Positions 33,611-45,419 of a stretch of 64,000 nt of DNA are shown here, in pieces. The stretch comes from Verticillium longisporum (Eukaryota > Ascomycota > Sordariomycetes > Glomerellales > Plectosphaerellaceae), in contig JAETXT010000002.1 of the NCBI GenBank assembly GCA_019188255.1, positions 5,394,001 to 5,458,000 of the forward strand, read 5' to 3'. Below the pieces are notes generated by a model. It was not told the origin of the DNA and did no database searches. It saw only the letters and a list, made by a program, of their open reading frames with translations. Within the stretch, counting starts at the first letter, position 1. Every line of letters starts with the position of its first letter. Position numbers and translations under genes: made by a program.

Positions 33611-34916
33611 ATGGCTGCATCGCTAACGGCAGCTCGTCAACCCTTGGCACTTTGCACAGCACGCCAGTCCATAAGCATTAGTAGGTCGCATCTGGCAACG
33701 TACCCTTGGTAAATTACACGTGCTAACAGACTCTCCACCCAGCCATTGGCCTTGTATCGAAACCTCTTCCTCGAAGCAGCCGCCCGACCTCCTCCCACCT
33801 CAGCCGACCCATATCTGCCAGATCAATGTCCTCAACACCGAGAGGGGGGCCTTTCTCCTTCCACGTCGCAGCTTCTTTCATCGGAAAGGACCGCCGATAC
33901 GATCCCTCGACACACGTATTCCATTTCAACCCCTACAACCGTATCCAACAGACAAAGCACAACAAGCGCTCCCGCCCAGACAGCGGTCACGATGCCTTCT
34001 TCGTCAGCCGCGTCGGCGACACTGGCTCCGTCGCCCTCGGCGTTGCAGACGGCGTAGGCGGATGGGTCGACTCGGGCGTGGACCCAGCCGACTTTTCCCA
34101 CGGTCTTTGCGAGTACGTCGCCTCAGCAGCCTACGAATACGACCCTTCCGTCTCGTCCCCGGCCGACCCCTCGACGCCGCCCTCCGCTCGCTCCCTCCTC
34201 CAAACAGGCTACCAATCCGTCTGTGCAGACCGCTCCATCCGCGCCGGCGGCAGCACCGCCTGCGTCGCCGTCGCCGACCCGAGCGGCTCCATCGACGTTG
34301 CGAACCTTGGCGACTCTGGCTTCGTACAGCTGCGCCTCGGCGCCGTGCACGCCGCCTCGGAGCCCCAGACCCACGCCTTCAACACCCCCTTTCAGCTCTC
34401 CGTCGTGCCACCCTCTGTCGCCGCACGCATGGCCGCCTTCGGCGGCGCCCAACTCAGCGACTTCCCCCCCGACGCTGACGTGTCCCGCCACGGCGTCCGC
34501 CACGGCGACGTCCTCATCTTCGCCAGCGACGGCGTCTGGGATAACCTCTTCAACCAGGACATCCTGCGCGTCGCGAGCCGCGTCATGGCCGGCGCCGGCG
34601 CCTGGGTCACGGCCGCCGAGGGCGAAGCGGAGAACGGCGGCACCCGCGTCATCGACGACCTCGCCTCCCTGACCGAGCAGCAGCAAAAGACGACGTCCAA
34701 GTCGGCCGTCACCCTGCAGAGCGTCCTGGCCACCGAGCTCGTCGCCGCCGCCAAGGCCGCCAGCGTCAACAGGAAGCTGGACGGGCCTTTGCCAAGGAGG
34801 TGCAAAAGTGGTACCCACACGAGAACTGGCGTGGCGGCAAGGTTGACGACATTGTCGTCGTCGTCGCCCTCGTGTCAGACGACAGCAAGGCTGCGCCGCT
34901 CAAGAGCAAACTCTAA
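33611..34916 (+). CDS. Mitochondrial PP2C-type protein phosphatase (PTC7-like), with an apparent one-base frameshift
   Basis: Exon 1 (33611-33680) encodes a basic, Ser/Ala-rich mitochondrial presequence (MAASLTAARQPLALCTARQS). After a 62-nt intron, exon 2 starts at 33743. The PP2C core shows the metal-binding blocks SGHDAFFVSR, GVADGVGGWVDSGVDPADFS, NLGDSGFVQLR and FASDGVWDNLF. The family member Ptc7 activates coenzyme Q synthesis by dephosphorylating Coq7 in mitochondria. At about 34783-34788 the frame breaks after SVNRKLDG. The expected end, AKEVQKWYPHENWRGGKVDD followed by IVVVVALVSDD, continues in another frame to TAA 34914-34916. One missing base in the GGGCC run explains this. Without repair the frame would read through to 35190 with nonsense sequence. 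Confidence 0.88.
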
Positions 34917-36086
34917 TCCTCTTGGAGGGCGGTGGGGGGCTGAGTACGGAGAAAACATTGGATCGGGCGAGACGAGTGTCACGATCTACGTGTGCGTGCC
35001 ATATCTACATAGCACGGCGTTCAGAGAGTCCAGTGGCGGGCGGTGGCGTTGCGTTCTGTTTTTTTTTCCAACCACGCATGCATCCATCGCTACATTGAAA
35101 GAAAGAGAAGAAAGAGAGAGAGAGAGAAGAGGTACGACGGAGGTTCCGGAGCAAGAATTAGACGCGCGGGCAAAAGCCACATGGCTGTAAAAATAGGACA
35201 GGATGTGTTGCAATCCAGCGATTTTAGAGCACGCGAGAAGACGGCGGGCTGAGAGCTATAATAAGGGCTGAATACAGAAAGTCGGCTTATTATGCACACC
35301 ATGTCGAAGCTTTTTTTTTCTTGTTGATACGTTCGGTCATTGGTAACATGTAGTCGCCCAGCTACCTAACATCAGCTTCTACGATGCTCTGCGCTTCCTC
35401 CCTACCTTGCCTTCCCAAGAAGGTGACTGGCCAGAACGAAAAAGCAAAATGCTTTCTGATTCGCGATGATCAGCCGCCCCCCTCCCCGAGACCTTGCACC
35501 TTGCATACACGTGCTGCCGCCGACCGCAGAAACCAAAGGGATGGGTGGGCTCGTCAGCAGTAGCGCAAAGCTTGCCCAAGGACAACGCGCGGGGTTGTGG
35601 TTGCACACTGCCCCCAGAAACAGTGTCATGACTGCATGGGTCTGGATGTGTTGTTGCACGATATGGGAGACAGCGGCCAGGCGCGCCATCTACGACCCAT
35701 GCACGTCCGGCTGAAGGGCTGGGCCGCCTTTCCTGGCGTCGAGATGCAAGAGGCGGTAGTATTGTTCACAGTTTACTTCTTCAATTGAACACAACCGAGA
35801 TGAATCAGAAAGATGCAATTGTCTTGGACCTGTCGATCTAAGAACATGTGTGTACACGTCGAGCCGCCCTAAGACACAAAAACCGATGCAAGACAGTTCC
35901 ACGCACATCAACGCAAGCCGCGTCGTATTTGACGATTTACCCTGTGCCCGAGACTCCAAGCCCCTCGACGCTTTCCCTTAAATAGTCGAGAGGTAATAAT
36001 GATAAACCGCATGAAGGGTCATCATCCATTAATGAAGAGCAAGTAATGTGAACTCGGTGTGAACCGAGGCCGGGACGTAAGTACGC
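34917..36086. other. Convergent intergenic region
   Basis: Between the phosphatase 3' end and the GPI-protein 3' end. It contains an AGAGAG-rich stretch at about 35098-35130 but no supported gene. Confidence 0.45.
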
Positions 36087-36857
36087 TTAGTGGAAGTACA
36101 GCATGGCCGCGAGGGTCATGATGAGGGCGACGGGGGAGCCGAGGCGGCCGGCCTTGCTGTCGGGAACAGAGGCGGCAGTGCCGGTGGCGGACTCAGACGC
36201 GGTGGTGGAGGCTGAGAAACACATCGTTAGTGGCCTGTGTCACAGCGGTGTTGGGTAAGGAAACACTTACTCCTGGTCCTGGTCACGACGGAGGAAGAGG
36301 CCTCAGTGGTGGCGGAGCTCTCGGCGGCGGAAGACGTCGCCGTCTCGCTCTCGCTGGCAGCGGAGGAAGAGGCGGCGGTGCTAGTAGACGAGGCGGCGGT
36401 GCTGGTGACGGAGACGGTAGCTGAAGCGCTGGTGGCGGTGCTGGCAGGGGCAGAGCTGACGGAAGCAGTGCCAGAACCAACGAGGGGGAACTGGACGCTG
36501 TAGTTGGGCTCGGTGCCGTCGTTGATCTCGAAGGCGTACTGGCCGCTGACGAGGGTGGTGGGGACGGACCAGGTGAAGGATTCACCGGACTGGCCAGCTT
36601 GAGGGTAGGTTAGCATCATCATCATGTATCGCCAGGAAGGAGGGCGGCTTACTGGTGATGGTCTGGACAGTGGTGAGATCGTCACTGGGTCCGGTCTTGA
36701 GGAGGATGGTAACGGGGCCCTCGGCGCCAGACCAGGTCAGGGTGAAGTCCTTGCCGGCACTGATGGCGGCAAAGTCGGCCTGAGTGTTGGTGAACTCGGC
36801 CTTGGCCTGAACGTAGGCAACAAGGGCGGCAAGGGTGGCGGCAACGCTGTACTTCAT
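36087..36857 (-). CDS. GPI-anchored Ser/Thr-rich cell wall protein (Kre9/Knh1-like N-terminal domain)
   Basis: Exons 36857-36653, 36597-36271 and 36211-36087 (introns 55 and 59 nt) give 218 residues. A signal peptide (MKYSVAATLAALVAYVQA) is followed by a compact beta domain (residues about 20-110) with the pattern of the fungal Ser-Thr-rich GPI-anchored membrane family: AISAGKDFTLTWSGAEGPVT, TTLVSGQYAFEINDGTEPNY. A long Ser/Thr/Ala tract follows, then a hydrophobic C-terminal tail (VALIMTLAAMLYFH) that serves as a GPI-attachment signal. Location is probably the plasma membrane or covalently attached to cell-wall glucan. The function of the family is structural or in wall biogenesis and is not well defined. 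Phase consistency and both end signals make the model secure. Confidence 0.88.
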
Positions 36858-39671
36858 TTTGACGGTTGGTGGTAGCTGTCCAGTGTGTTAGGATTGGTTT
36901 GAGAGAAACGGATACGCGTTGTCGTGTAACGTGTGAATGAGAGAAAGAGCTTCGAGCTCGAATAGAAAGAAACAGTGGTTTGCTCGTAGATAGGTAGAGG
37001 CGGGTGATCAAGTCTACCAACAAGGAAGGAGAGCACAGCAATGTCTTTTGTTGTTGTTGATGATGTCGAGGTAAGGGGGGGTAGGTAGATAGGCTGTCGA
37101 GGCGAACGATCCTCGATGGCACTTACATGAAAAGGGTTTGGCGGTCAAAAGCTTGGTGACAAAAGTCTAAATGTTTAGAGTCGACGATGCGAAACGACGG
37201 TGGTGAAGGAGACAGACGGGGTAGCGAAAGACTGGGGTGAACTGGAGATCTGAATAGAGAAAGAAGGAACAGGTTGGTGTAGTCGCGGCGCGATGCGGGT
37301 AGGAGCTCCTTTAAGGGGTGGGAAGGAGCAGCCGGCGCAACACACGCACGCACGCACGCCTTCACACACACACACTCTCTCTCTCTCTCACGCTTACACT
37401 CACACAGAGAGTATGGGGCGCGGGATGGGGATGGGGGATGAACAGACAAGCAGGCTGGCCAAGCGATGCTGCAAATGAGGTAGGCCGCCAGGGCCCCCCA
37501 GCGCGCCATGCCTGCCAGGTTCGCGACACTTCTTCGTCGGTGGTTGAAGCCGTGGCCTGCCATGGTAACAGGGGGGAGGCCTGGCTCCAAGTGGACACCG
37601 ACACCCTGCGCTAGTCCCCTTTCAACGAGGTGTTCGATGAAGGAATCAGACCGAGCATCCAACCAAGCTTTGGGCCAATGCGCAGCCCACTGGGTACATG
37701 GTGACATGTTCACCAGGGCAGGCAAAAGAGCGCCGGGCAGCTCCGTTCTATCCAGCACGCGCTGGCTTTCCCGGGATTGAGGCAGGGCAGACGAGCCGGC
37801 CAGTAGTGGCAAAGATGGTCGTCATTAGCACCAGGATGGCGCCTACCGTGCATGAGTCTGCGCGGCCTGGGCCACTCTGGTCGAGCCCAAATGAGCCGAA
37901 TGAGCCTGAATAGGTGAGAAAGCACGGCCAAAACGACGAAGCTTATTCTGCCGAGCACACACACTGGTGCCCTGCACTGGAAGAACCTATGCACTACAGC
38001 ACCTTTTGCCACCCTCCCCCCTTTCGTCTTCCCCAAGTGCAGACAGAGGGGGTCAGCAATGGTTGCTCCTAGGCTCCCGCTGTTTACGCCACGAATCAAC
38101 ATCTGGCTGTGCCTCAATCCAATCCACTTGCTCACAGCAACATGCCCTCCATTCCATCTCGTGTTGTTCTGTCGATGGTGAGACTCTCCACGCGACCTGG
38201 CACGAACGCACGCAGTCTACAGCGCCGCGCACAGGAACCCCCAAGCGATCCAACAATCAAGGACCGACCGACGACTGCGAGCTCTCCACTCCACCTTCTG
38301 TCACCTAGCCTAGCCTTGTCCGCACACCCTGGCAGCTTGGACATGCCCATGCACAGCCAAGACAGCCAGCCATTACTGTACGCCTGCTCCGCCGGCGGAC
38401 TGCGCGGGAGCGCGACCAGCAACGACGTGAAAAGTGGGTGGCCAAAATCTGGATCAAGGGAGACGGATGCACTCGCGGTCCATCCCCCCAGCGCAGATCG
38501 ATTCCATCCATCGTCGAGGAACAAAAGTGACGACACACACGAAGCGTAGCATCAGAAACGAGTGGAGGCCTCGAGAGATACGATGCCAGTACACGGTACC
38601 CCGAGGCAAACAAACAACTGAATCGTTCCAGTGCCCACCGCCCAGGACAAGTTTGCATGCTCCTCATCAAAGTCAAATTCTTCCATGGCGCCGTCGGTGG
38701 AGACAGTCCTGGGAGGACCTCATCTCCCCAGATGCGCTACCATGTACACTGGAGCCCGCTGCCCGGCCCCCAACAGTCCCTGTTCCTGCATTTCCAGGCC
38801 TCTTGGGCCTTGCTCTGCGGGGCCCCTTTCCCACCCTGGAAAGCACTGCCCGGAACAGGCCTTGTGCCATGTACCGTGTAGACCAATGCACGGAAGACAA
38901 CCAACCATGGTCCTAACCGATCATCTGACCTATCGCGCCTTGCCTCTGTTGACCATTCGTCGTCGTCGTTCCACTGTTGCACCGCTGTGTGATTGCCTTT
39001 CCGGCGCGTAGGTAACGAAGCCGATGACGCCTCTCTCTCCCTCTCTCTCCTCATGGTGGCTCTATACGTGGGGTAGGTAGGTAATAAGGTAGGATTACAG
39101 AGCATCCGACCAAAACCGGAACAATGGGCGCGGGCAAGGCACACGGCATGTCGCTAGCGATCAATGACGCACAACAATCAGGCAGGAAAGTTTTGGATCG
39201 TCGCACCAGTCCAGTCGCTGGGCTTTTGATTGAGTCTATTCCAGGATGCGTTTCATAATCGAGTCAAACTTGGCGTCGACCAAGGACGTCCCATCTCAAT
39301 CAGCACATCAAACCACATGTGAGGCCAGCTCTGTCCCCCCCCTTTCCCCTTTCAGCCTTCGCATTGGTGTCTGCGATCCAGGTTTGCCACGGACAATATG
39401 TATGCCTGATTGGGACTGGCGCGTTTACTACGACAGTACAATCACACCTCTCGCTATATTCTTCATACTTTTAATCCACTGTCCAGGGACGACAAGAGAG
39501 CTGGGAGAGCTTTCCCGTCAACTGGCATACGTCGGCAGTTCGATTTGCACGTCGGTTTGCACGTTTGCCTAATTTTGTCTGAATTTCCCACTTCTATCAA
39601 CGCTTGGAACCTATCGCCATTATGCCACGCCTCGTGCTCTCTCGCCTGCTCGGCTGTCCCCTCTCTGCCAC
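36858..39671. other. Intergenic region between the GPI-protein and ATIC genes
   Basis: About 2.8 kb. A CA/CT-rich microsatellite lies at about 37342-37405 in the GPI-protein promoter. Open frames here (for example 37123-37812, 229 codons, minus) are of odd composition and have no domain, splice support or homologue I know. I see no gene. Confidence 0.5.
37342..37405. repeat. Compound CACG/CA/CT microsatellite
   Basis: Tandem ACGC units pass into CA and then CT dinucleotides, in intergenic DNA upstream of the GPI-anchored protein gene. Confidence 0.8.
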
Positions 39672-41600
39672 TTAGTGGTGGAAGAGACGATGAGACTGCT
39701 CCACAAAGGTGATGCCGAGGCTCTCTGCCGTCTCGAAGACGGCGCTGTCGTTCTGGCTGCCGCCTGGGGCCGCAATATACTTGACGCCTGACCGCGCGGC
39801 GCGGAAGACATTGTCGATGAAGGGGAACTAGCCTCATGTTAACCGTCTGCCTCGAAGTTTGCATTCCAGGTTCTGGGTTTCGTTTCTCACTTACAAAGGC
39901 ATCGCTCGAAACTGCCACATTGGTCAGCTTGCCCAGCCACTCCTCCCGCTCGGCCTCGGTGAAGGCAGCTGGCACATCCTCGAAGACACCTTCGAAGGCC
40001 TCGCGCTCCTTGCCGCCCTTGGGCAGCTCGCCGCTGACGAGCAGATCAATGGCGTTGCTCTTGTCGGGGCGCTTGGTGCCCTTCTTCCACTTGATGCTCA
40101 GCACCCTCGGGTGGAAGCGAAGCCACCAGTTGTCTGACTTGTCACCAGCAAGCCTCGTGCAGTGGATGCGAGACTGCTGGCCGGCGCCCAGGCCGATGGT
40201 CTGGCCCCTGGCGGCGTAGCAGACGGAGTTGCTCTGCGTGTACTTGACGGCAAGCGTGGCGACTGTGAGGTCCCGCAGAGCATCCTCAGAAAGGGGAGCT
40301 GAGTCCTTGGGAGTAATGATGGTGCCGAAAATGTTGGGACCGATCTTGGCATCGTTGCGGTGCTGCTGCAGCTTGATGCCGTACACAGTCCTCGTCTCGA
40401 CGTCGTCAGGAACCCAGTTCTCGTCGATCTGGAGGACGAGGTACTTGCCACCCTTCTTCTTCTTGAGGATCTCCAGGGCCGCGGGCTCGTATCCTGGCGC
40501 GATAACACCGTCGGACACCTCCTTCGAGATGATGCTAGCGGTGGGCACATCGACAGTATCACTCAGGGCGATCATGTCACCGAAGCTGCTCATGCGGTCG
40601 GCACCACGAGCCCTGGCGTAGGCCTGAGCCAGAAGCGAGGATTCAATGCCCTCGATGTCGTTGACGAAGTACACCTTGCGCTCGTCCTCGGTCAGAGGAA
40701 TACCAATGGCAGCGCCGGCAGGCGAAACGTGCTTGAAACTGGCAGCGGCGGGCTTGCCGAGGGCCTCCTTGAGCCCCTTGACCAGAGGCCAGGCGTTGAG
40801 CGCATCAAGGAGGTTGATGTAGCCTGGCGAACCGCCGAGGACCTTGAAAGGGATTTCACCGGCGTCGGTGAACGCGGCGGCGGGCTTCTGGTGGGGGTTG
40901 GCACCGTAACGCAGGGTCATGTGCTGTTTGCCTTCAGAGGCGTACTGCTTTCGGAAAAAGTCGGAGATGGCGGAGTCGTAGTCGGCGGTCTGCTCAAAGG
41001 CCTTGAGGGCGTAGGCATTGCGGCTGGCCTCGGTGATCTCACCAGCCTCAAGTACCTTGAGGAAACGGGCGTAGTCGTTGGGGTCGCTCAGGATCGTGAC
41101 ACGGCTGTGGTTCTTGGCGGCGGCGCGAATGAGGGTGACGCCGCCAATGTCAATCTCCTCCACAGCCTCGGGGATGGTCACGTTGATCTTGGCAACGGTG
41201 TCCTTGAATGGGTACAGGTTGCAGATGACATAGTCGACCTTGTTGATGTTTTGCTCGGCCAGATCCTTCTCGTCGGACTCGAGGTTGCGGGCTAGGATTC
41301 CGGCGTGGACAGAGGGGTGCAGCGTCTTGACGCGGCCACCGAGCATCTCGGGAGCCTTGGTGATGGCGGAGATGTCCCTCGAGAGCAGGTCAGCGGGATC
41401 GAACGAAATAGCCGAATCGTCCCTCGTTCGATGCAAGTGTCGTCAATGACTTACTCGACGGGAAAACCCGACTCGCGGATCATTTTGGCAGTGCCACCGG
41501 ACGCGAGAATGCGAACATTCTGCTGGTTGAGGCCTTTGGCCAGATCCAACAGACCGGTCTTGTCGTAGACGGAGACGATGGCGATCTTCTGGTCCGACAT
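39672..41600 (-). CDS. Bifunctional AICAR transformylase / IMP cyclohydrolase (ATIC; ADE16/ADE17 type)
   Basis: Exons 41600-41455, 41377-39895 and 39827-39672 (introns 77 and 67 nt) give 594 residues. The N-terminal IMP cyclohydrolase (MGS-like) domain opens with [20 protein letters not shown] and includes [18 protein letters not shown]. The transformylase domain has [15 protein letters not shown], the catalytic KHVSPAGAA block and [12 protein letters not shown]. The C-terminus reads [20 protein letters not shown] then [13 protein letters not shown], as in the family. It catalyses the last two steps of de novo purine synthesis, formylating AICAR and closing the ring to IMP. Yeast has two paralogues, so ADE16 or ADE17 cannot be preferred. 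The last intron must be removed to join SSDAF to [14 protein letters not shown]. Confidence 0.96.
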
Positions 41601-41982
41601 GATGGCAGGAATTGAAGAAGGACCGTACCTTGGTGGTGAGGTTATACCGAAGGAAAGAGATGGTGCAAGTCGAGGAGGGGGGATGGTACGAAAAAAGAAT
41701 GCGAGGCAGTTGTCGCCGAGGCCGATCAAGGAGGGGCGCAGTGACTAGCGATTTACTTTTCGCTGGGTTGAGGAATAGGCGAAAGGTGAGGTCCTTCGCA
41801 AGTACCCAATCCTTCAACCCCGCCACCTACGTGGTAGCAGGCAAAAGTTTCGATACCCTGTCAGGTATCGATACGTTGAACCCAGCGTGTGGGGCACGCT
41901 TAGAAGGTACAAAGGATGACGTTCCGTTCCTTGCGTAAAAGTTATACCACCTAAATAAAGCAGGCAATCCCCCGAAAGTGGT
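41601..41982. other. Short intergenic region upstream of ATIC
   Basis: Holds the ATIC promoter and the 3' flank of the DUF6546-like locus. No further feature seen. Confidence 0.4.
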
Positions 41983-43220
41983 TCAATAGTGACTTTGTTT
42001 TATCGATGTTATATAGGTAGTGTCTGCGCCCTCTAGAGCTTTCTGTTCCATTTGGATCTGCTGTAACGAGATGGGCCGAATGACCTGGCTTGAAAGCATC
42101 AGACAAGAAAGCGCATCACCGTGAGACTTGATAGCAGTCTCATCCAGCCGCTCCTGGACTAAATCGAGTCTCCGTCCATCATACTGATGCATCACAGCTT
42201 CCCAAGCCTGGATCAGAGGAGGTTCCATTGCCAAATCCCATGTGCCTCTCCACAGAACTACGGCTTGCTGTACGTTGCGGAGCGCCTGATACCGAAAGAG
42301 CGCTGCTAAGCCCTTTCGTCCGTTCCAAATCTCCATTGTCTTCAAGCGAGGCATCTTCATAGCCGCCAACGCGGCTGCCTGAAGTATAGCGTTGATATCT
42401 GTCGGATTCTCGTCGGGTGTGAGTAATTTTGAAGTGAGAACCAGCGACAGCAGGTTTGGCCACTCCCAAGAGGGTTGGATCTCGAAGAAGTAATAGCTAG
42501 CATCTACAATGAAAGATGCTGCAAGATGCTCAAACTTAGAGCTATTAAGTACGACCGCCTGGCTGATAGCTGGACTGGGGTCGCGGACTGTGTCGCATTC
42601 GGTCAAGTCGACTCCTTCTTGGAATCGCTGCATAAAACATGGGTACTGTTGATTGAAGTTTTCAAAAACCATAAACCTTTAGAGACGTGTGTTGGAATGT
42701 TGGATACACTCAAAAAGGTACTGATAGGCTAGATAGGTCATAAGGATTATTCGTTAGTGAGTGCCTATACGACATAGAGCGAGTAATGGTTGAATAGGAT
42801 TGGGGGGGGGATGTAGTCATACTCACCTCTGTCTGTTTCGCGTTGTAGGAAGTTCCATTCCCTCCAGGGCTCGTAGTGGACGTCCTGGAGCCGAGGAAAC
42901 CGGGCAAACATATGTGCTAGCGAATCCGGATTCCATCTCCGCCGGTTCTGTTGCCGGAGAAGTAGACTAGTTACTGCTGGGACAGATGGGAGTTGATCCC
43001 ACCATTGAAGCTCTGACTGGGCATCGTCAAATGGACCCACATCCATCACTGCATGGAATACTTTGCTGACAGCAGATGGAGGCGGGGCGGATTGTCGAGA
43101 ACCGGCAACCCAACCATGTTGAGGGTCATGGTAGTCTCCGTTTGACATTGCCTTCTCTGTGCGACAATCTACTGGTAGATCAAGAAAGATGCGTGATGTT
43201 GCTGTCTTCGAGAAAGACAT
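41983..43220 (-). pseudogene. DUF6546-like fungal protein gene with an in-frame stop, probably a pseudogene
   Basis: Two segments, 43220-42827 and 42728-41983, join across a 98-nt GT-AG intron in phase. The joined frame encodes a fungal family I recognise as DUF6546: HDPQHGWVAGSRQ, WWDQLPSVPAVTSLLLRQQN, RFPRLQDVHYEPWREW, then VFENFNQQYPC. A TAA at 42681-42679 interrupts exon 2 between NTRL and RFMVFENF, where Lys (AAA) would be expected, so one A-to-T change explains it. The first segment also starts in the middle of the usual fold; the N-terminal part common in this family was not found upstream. A nonsense codon plus a missing N-terminus suggests a decayed gene, unlike the single-base losses seen in neighbouring genes. 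Function of the family is unknown. Confidence 0.7.
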
Positions 43221-44244
43221 ATTGTTACACTCGATAGATATCGTATCGCGGTGTATTTACAGCTTTGAGATTCCAGGGTCCATCGAGATAAGTCCTTCGG
43301 CAGGAAGGACTGAAGACACATCTTTTGTCCTTCTCTGGTGATGGAAGGATTGATGGGGAGGAGGTCTGGGCGGACGTCCTCACAACGCAAAAAGTGGGTG
43401 CAATCTTGGAGGTACACGACGGGATCGAGTTTCTCTGTCTCTGCAGAGACTCGCCCAGACAGATGAGCTCCGCTGTGGTTTCGCGATCCAAGCTACCGTT
43501 GATAGGTGATATACGGTGGAAGGATGGCTTGACGAAGTTTGTGCATACGGTCTGTGGCTAGGTTGTGCATGCTGCGCCACGAAGTTGTGTCAGTGTTGCT
43601 CAGGATCGGCTCAGGCCGCGGAATGTGGCCAAGATCAAAACAGACAAACAGCATGCATCACCGTCGCGTATCAGTGCCAGCTTCTGGACCCAGACGAATC
43701 GCTGTTGAATGATTGGCATCTGCCACGTCTTGAACCAGGAGTCAAAGGATCACATACGTCCCTGGGAGCAGGTGACACCTGACGAGGGTTGTGTTATACC
43801 CCCTGACTCGACATGATGGAGAGGGACGCGCGATCTCGCCCTCCCACCCACATCGATTGCGCATGACCTGACTGCCGAGCCATCCCGGCAATGACGGTCC
43901 TTCATCGAACAGAGCACCATATCGTTACATCGGCTATCAAGATCCTCCAGATCCGGCGGAGGAATTTTGTCGCCGGTTCATTTTGCTTCGTTGCCACCTG
44001 GTGCTGCTGTGCCGCGCTTAGTTTCGTCGCAGCTGCTTTTTCCATCTCGGTCACCGTCCTGGGACACCGCTAGCCCGTGGCGCGGCTGTGCCTCCCCCTC
44101 CTGTACTGTACACCATCGAACGCATAAGCCGGCAATACCCCAAGGTGCCAAGCCGTAGTGGCAAGAGCGTTGTCGAAAGGAGTGTCTCCGGTTCGGTCAT
44201 CGGCGTCATGAATCAGATACATCGGTCAGATAGTCATCGACCGT
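43221..44244. other. Intergenic region
   Basis: No supported gene. I looked in the first 350 bp for the missing N-terminal part of the DUF6546-like protein and found only short unrelated frames. Confidence 0.4.
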
Positions 44245-45419
44245 TCAGGCAGAGGGCGCAGGTAGGACACAGCGTACGACACCGCGTCGAACGCCCTCGG
44301 CCTCCTCGCGCAGTTGGGTGACAACGGCTCCCTTCCCTCGCGCCTTGGCGATGAAGTCGTCCAGTGAGCCTCCAACTCCAAAGTAGAGCCGCTTTGCTCC
44401 GACGAGGGCTTGGCACTTGCAGCCGGCGCGCTCAGCCTTCTCCCTGGAAAGTATAGCCAAGACCATCTCGTTAAAGGCATCGAGCGCAAACGGTGAGTAG
44501 ATCGTCTCGGCACCGATGAGCAAGCTGTCAAATTCGCCGCTGGCCGAGTGGCTCGCGACGTCCGAGCCGTAAAGTAGCTCGACGAGCTCCTGTGACCACC
44601 CTCCGGACAAGAAGCGTAGAGAGATGTTGGACGATGCTAGGAAGGCCTCGAAGGCGGCAATGACCTCCGGCGTCAACTCGAGCTCGCCCTCTTCGTAAAA
44701 CGCGGTCTCGAGGACGGGCGTGGCGGTCTTCCGTGCCAGAGCCCAGGTGAGGATAAAGTTGGGCAGCGTCACGAGTTGCAGCACAGAAGGGTTGTAGTCT
44801 GCCAGGACTATGGAAAGTGGCGAGCTGACAGATGACGTGACGGCCGCGCTTCTGAATATTGCGAGTGAAGGCAGAGCCGTGCCGCATCCAAGCTAATCTC
44901 TTGGTCAATTAACCGACCGGGAGGCTGTGAAGGGATCTATTTTTGTCTGCTGATCTACGCACCTCAATGACACGCAGCGTACGTGGGCGGGCAGGAGACA
45001 ATAGTTTCTCACTATCCAAGACCTTCACGAGGTCGACGCTGCTCTCCCAGCTCTTGAAACCACCCTCATAGACGCCGGTCTTGACATCGTGGCTGCCAAG
45101 GCCTTCAGGTCCCTCCACGAGGTCGATCGTCGTCCTCTGCCATGAGCTGAACCCTCACATCCCACAGCTCGCGCCGGGGAATCTCGACCACCTCCCCGCC
45201 GTCGAGAGTAACGTTCAAAAGGCTGTATGCAATCTTGGACGGCAGCTGCGCCAGCATGTCTGCCAGGCGATGGCTGGTCGGTGGAAGCTGAGGCTTTCCT
45301 GGCACGGGGAAAGCGCTCGCGGTAGCCGGCTGCGAGGCCTCGATCTCGAGCTCCGGGGCGGGATGCTCATCTGCGCCATCAATGTCATCTCCCGCGAAGG
45401 AGAAGGAGAAGGAAGCCAT
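44245..45419 (-). CDS. Protein-histidine N-methyltransferase (HPM1/METTL18 type), with an apparent small indel
   Basis: Exon 1 spans 45419-44963 and exon 2 spans 44892-44245, joined over a 70-nt intron. The protein starts MASFSFSFAGDDIDGADEH and has PRRELWDVRVQLMAEDD, then DVKTGVYEGGFKSWESSVDL. Across the splice comes the SAM-binding motif VIELGCGTALPSLAIF, followed by VLADYNPSVLQLVTLPN, FLSGGWSQELVELLYG and LLIGAETIYSPFALDAF. This order matches Hpm1, which methylates a histidine of ribosomal protein uL3. At about 45115-45135 the frame changes between AEDD and LVEGPEGLGSHD. One extra or two missing bases are needed, with no room for an intron. I annotate across the break. The gene ends at TGA after CVLPAPSA. 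Confidence 0.82.

Noticed and set aside
34123..34818. 231-codon minus-strand frame
   Set aside because: Antisense to the PP2C phosphatase and Gly/Ala-rich from codon bias only.
37123..37812. 229-codon minus-strand frame in the GPI-protein/ATIC interval
   Set aside because: Crosses a microsatellite, contains poly-Cys/Arg-Glu low complexity and shows no domain or splice support.
40360..41295. 311-codon open frame on the plus strand
   Set aside because: Antisense to ATIC; no domain.
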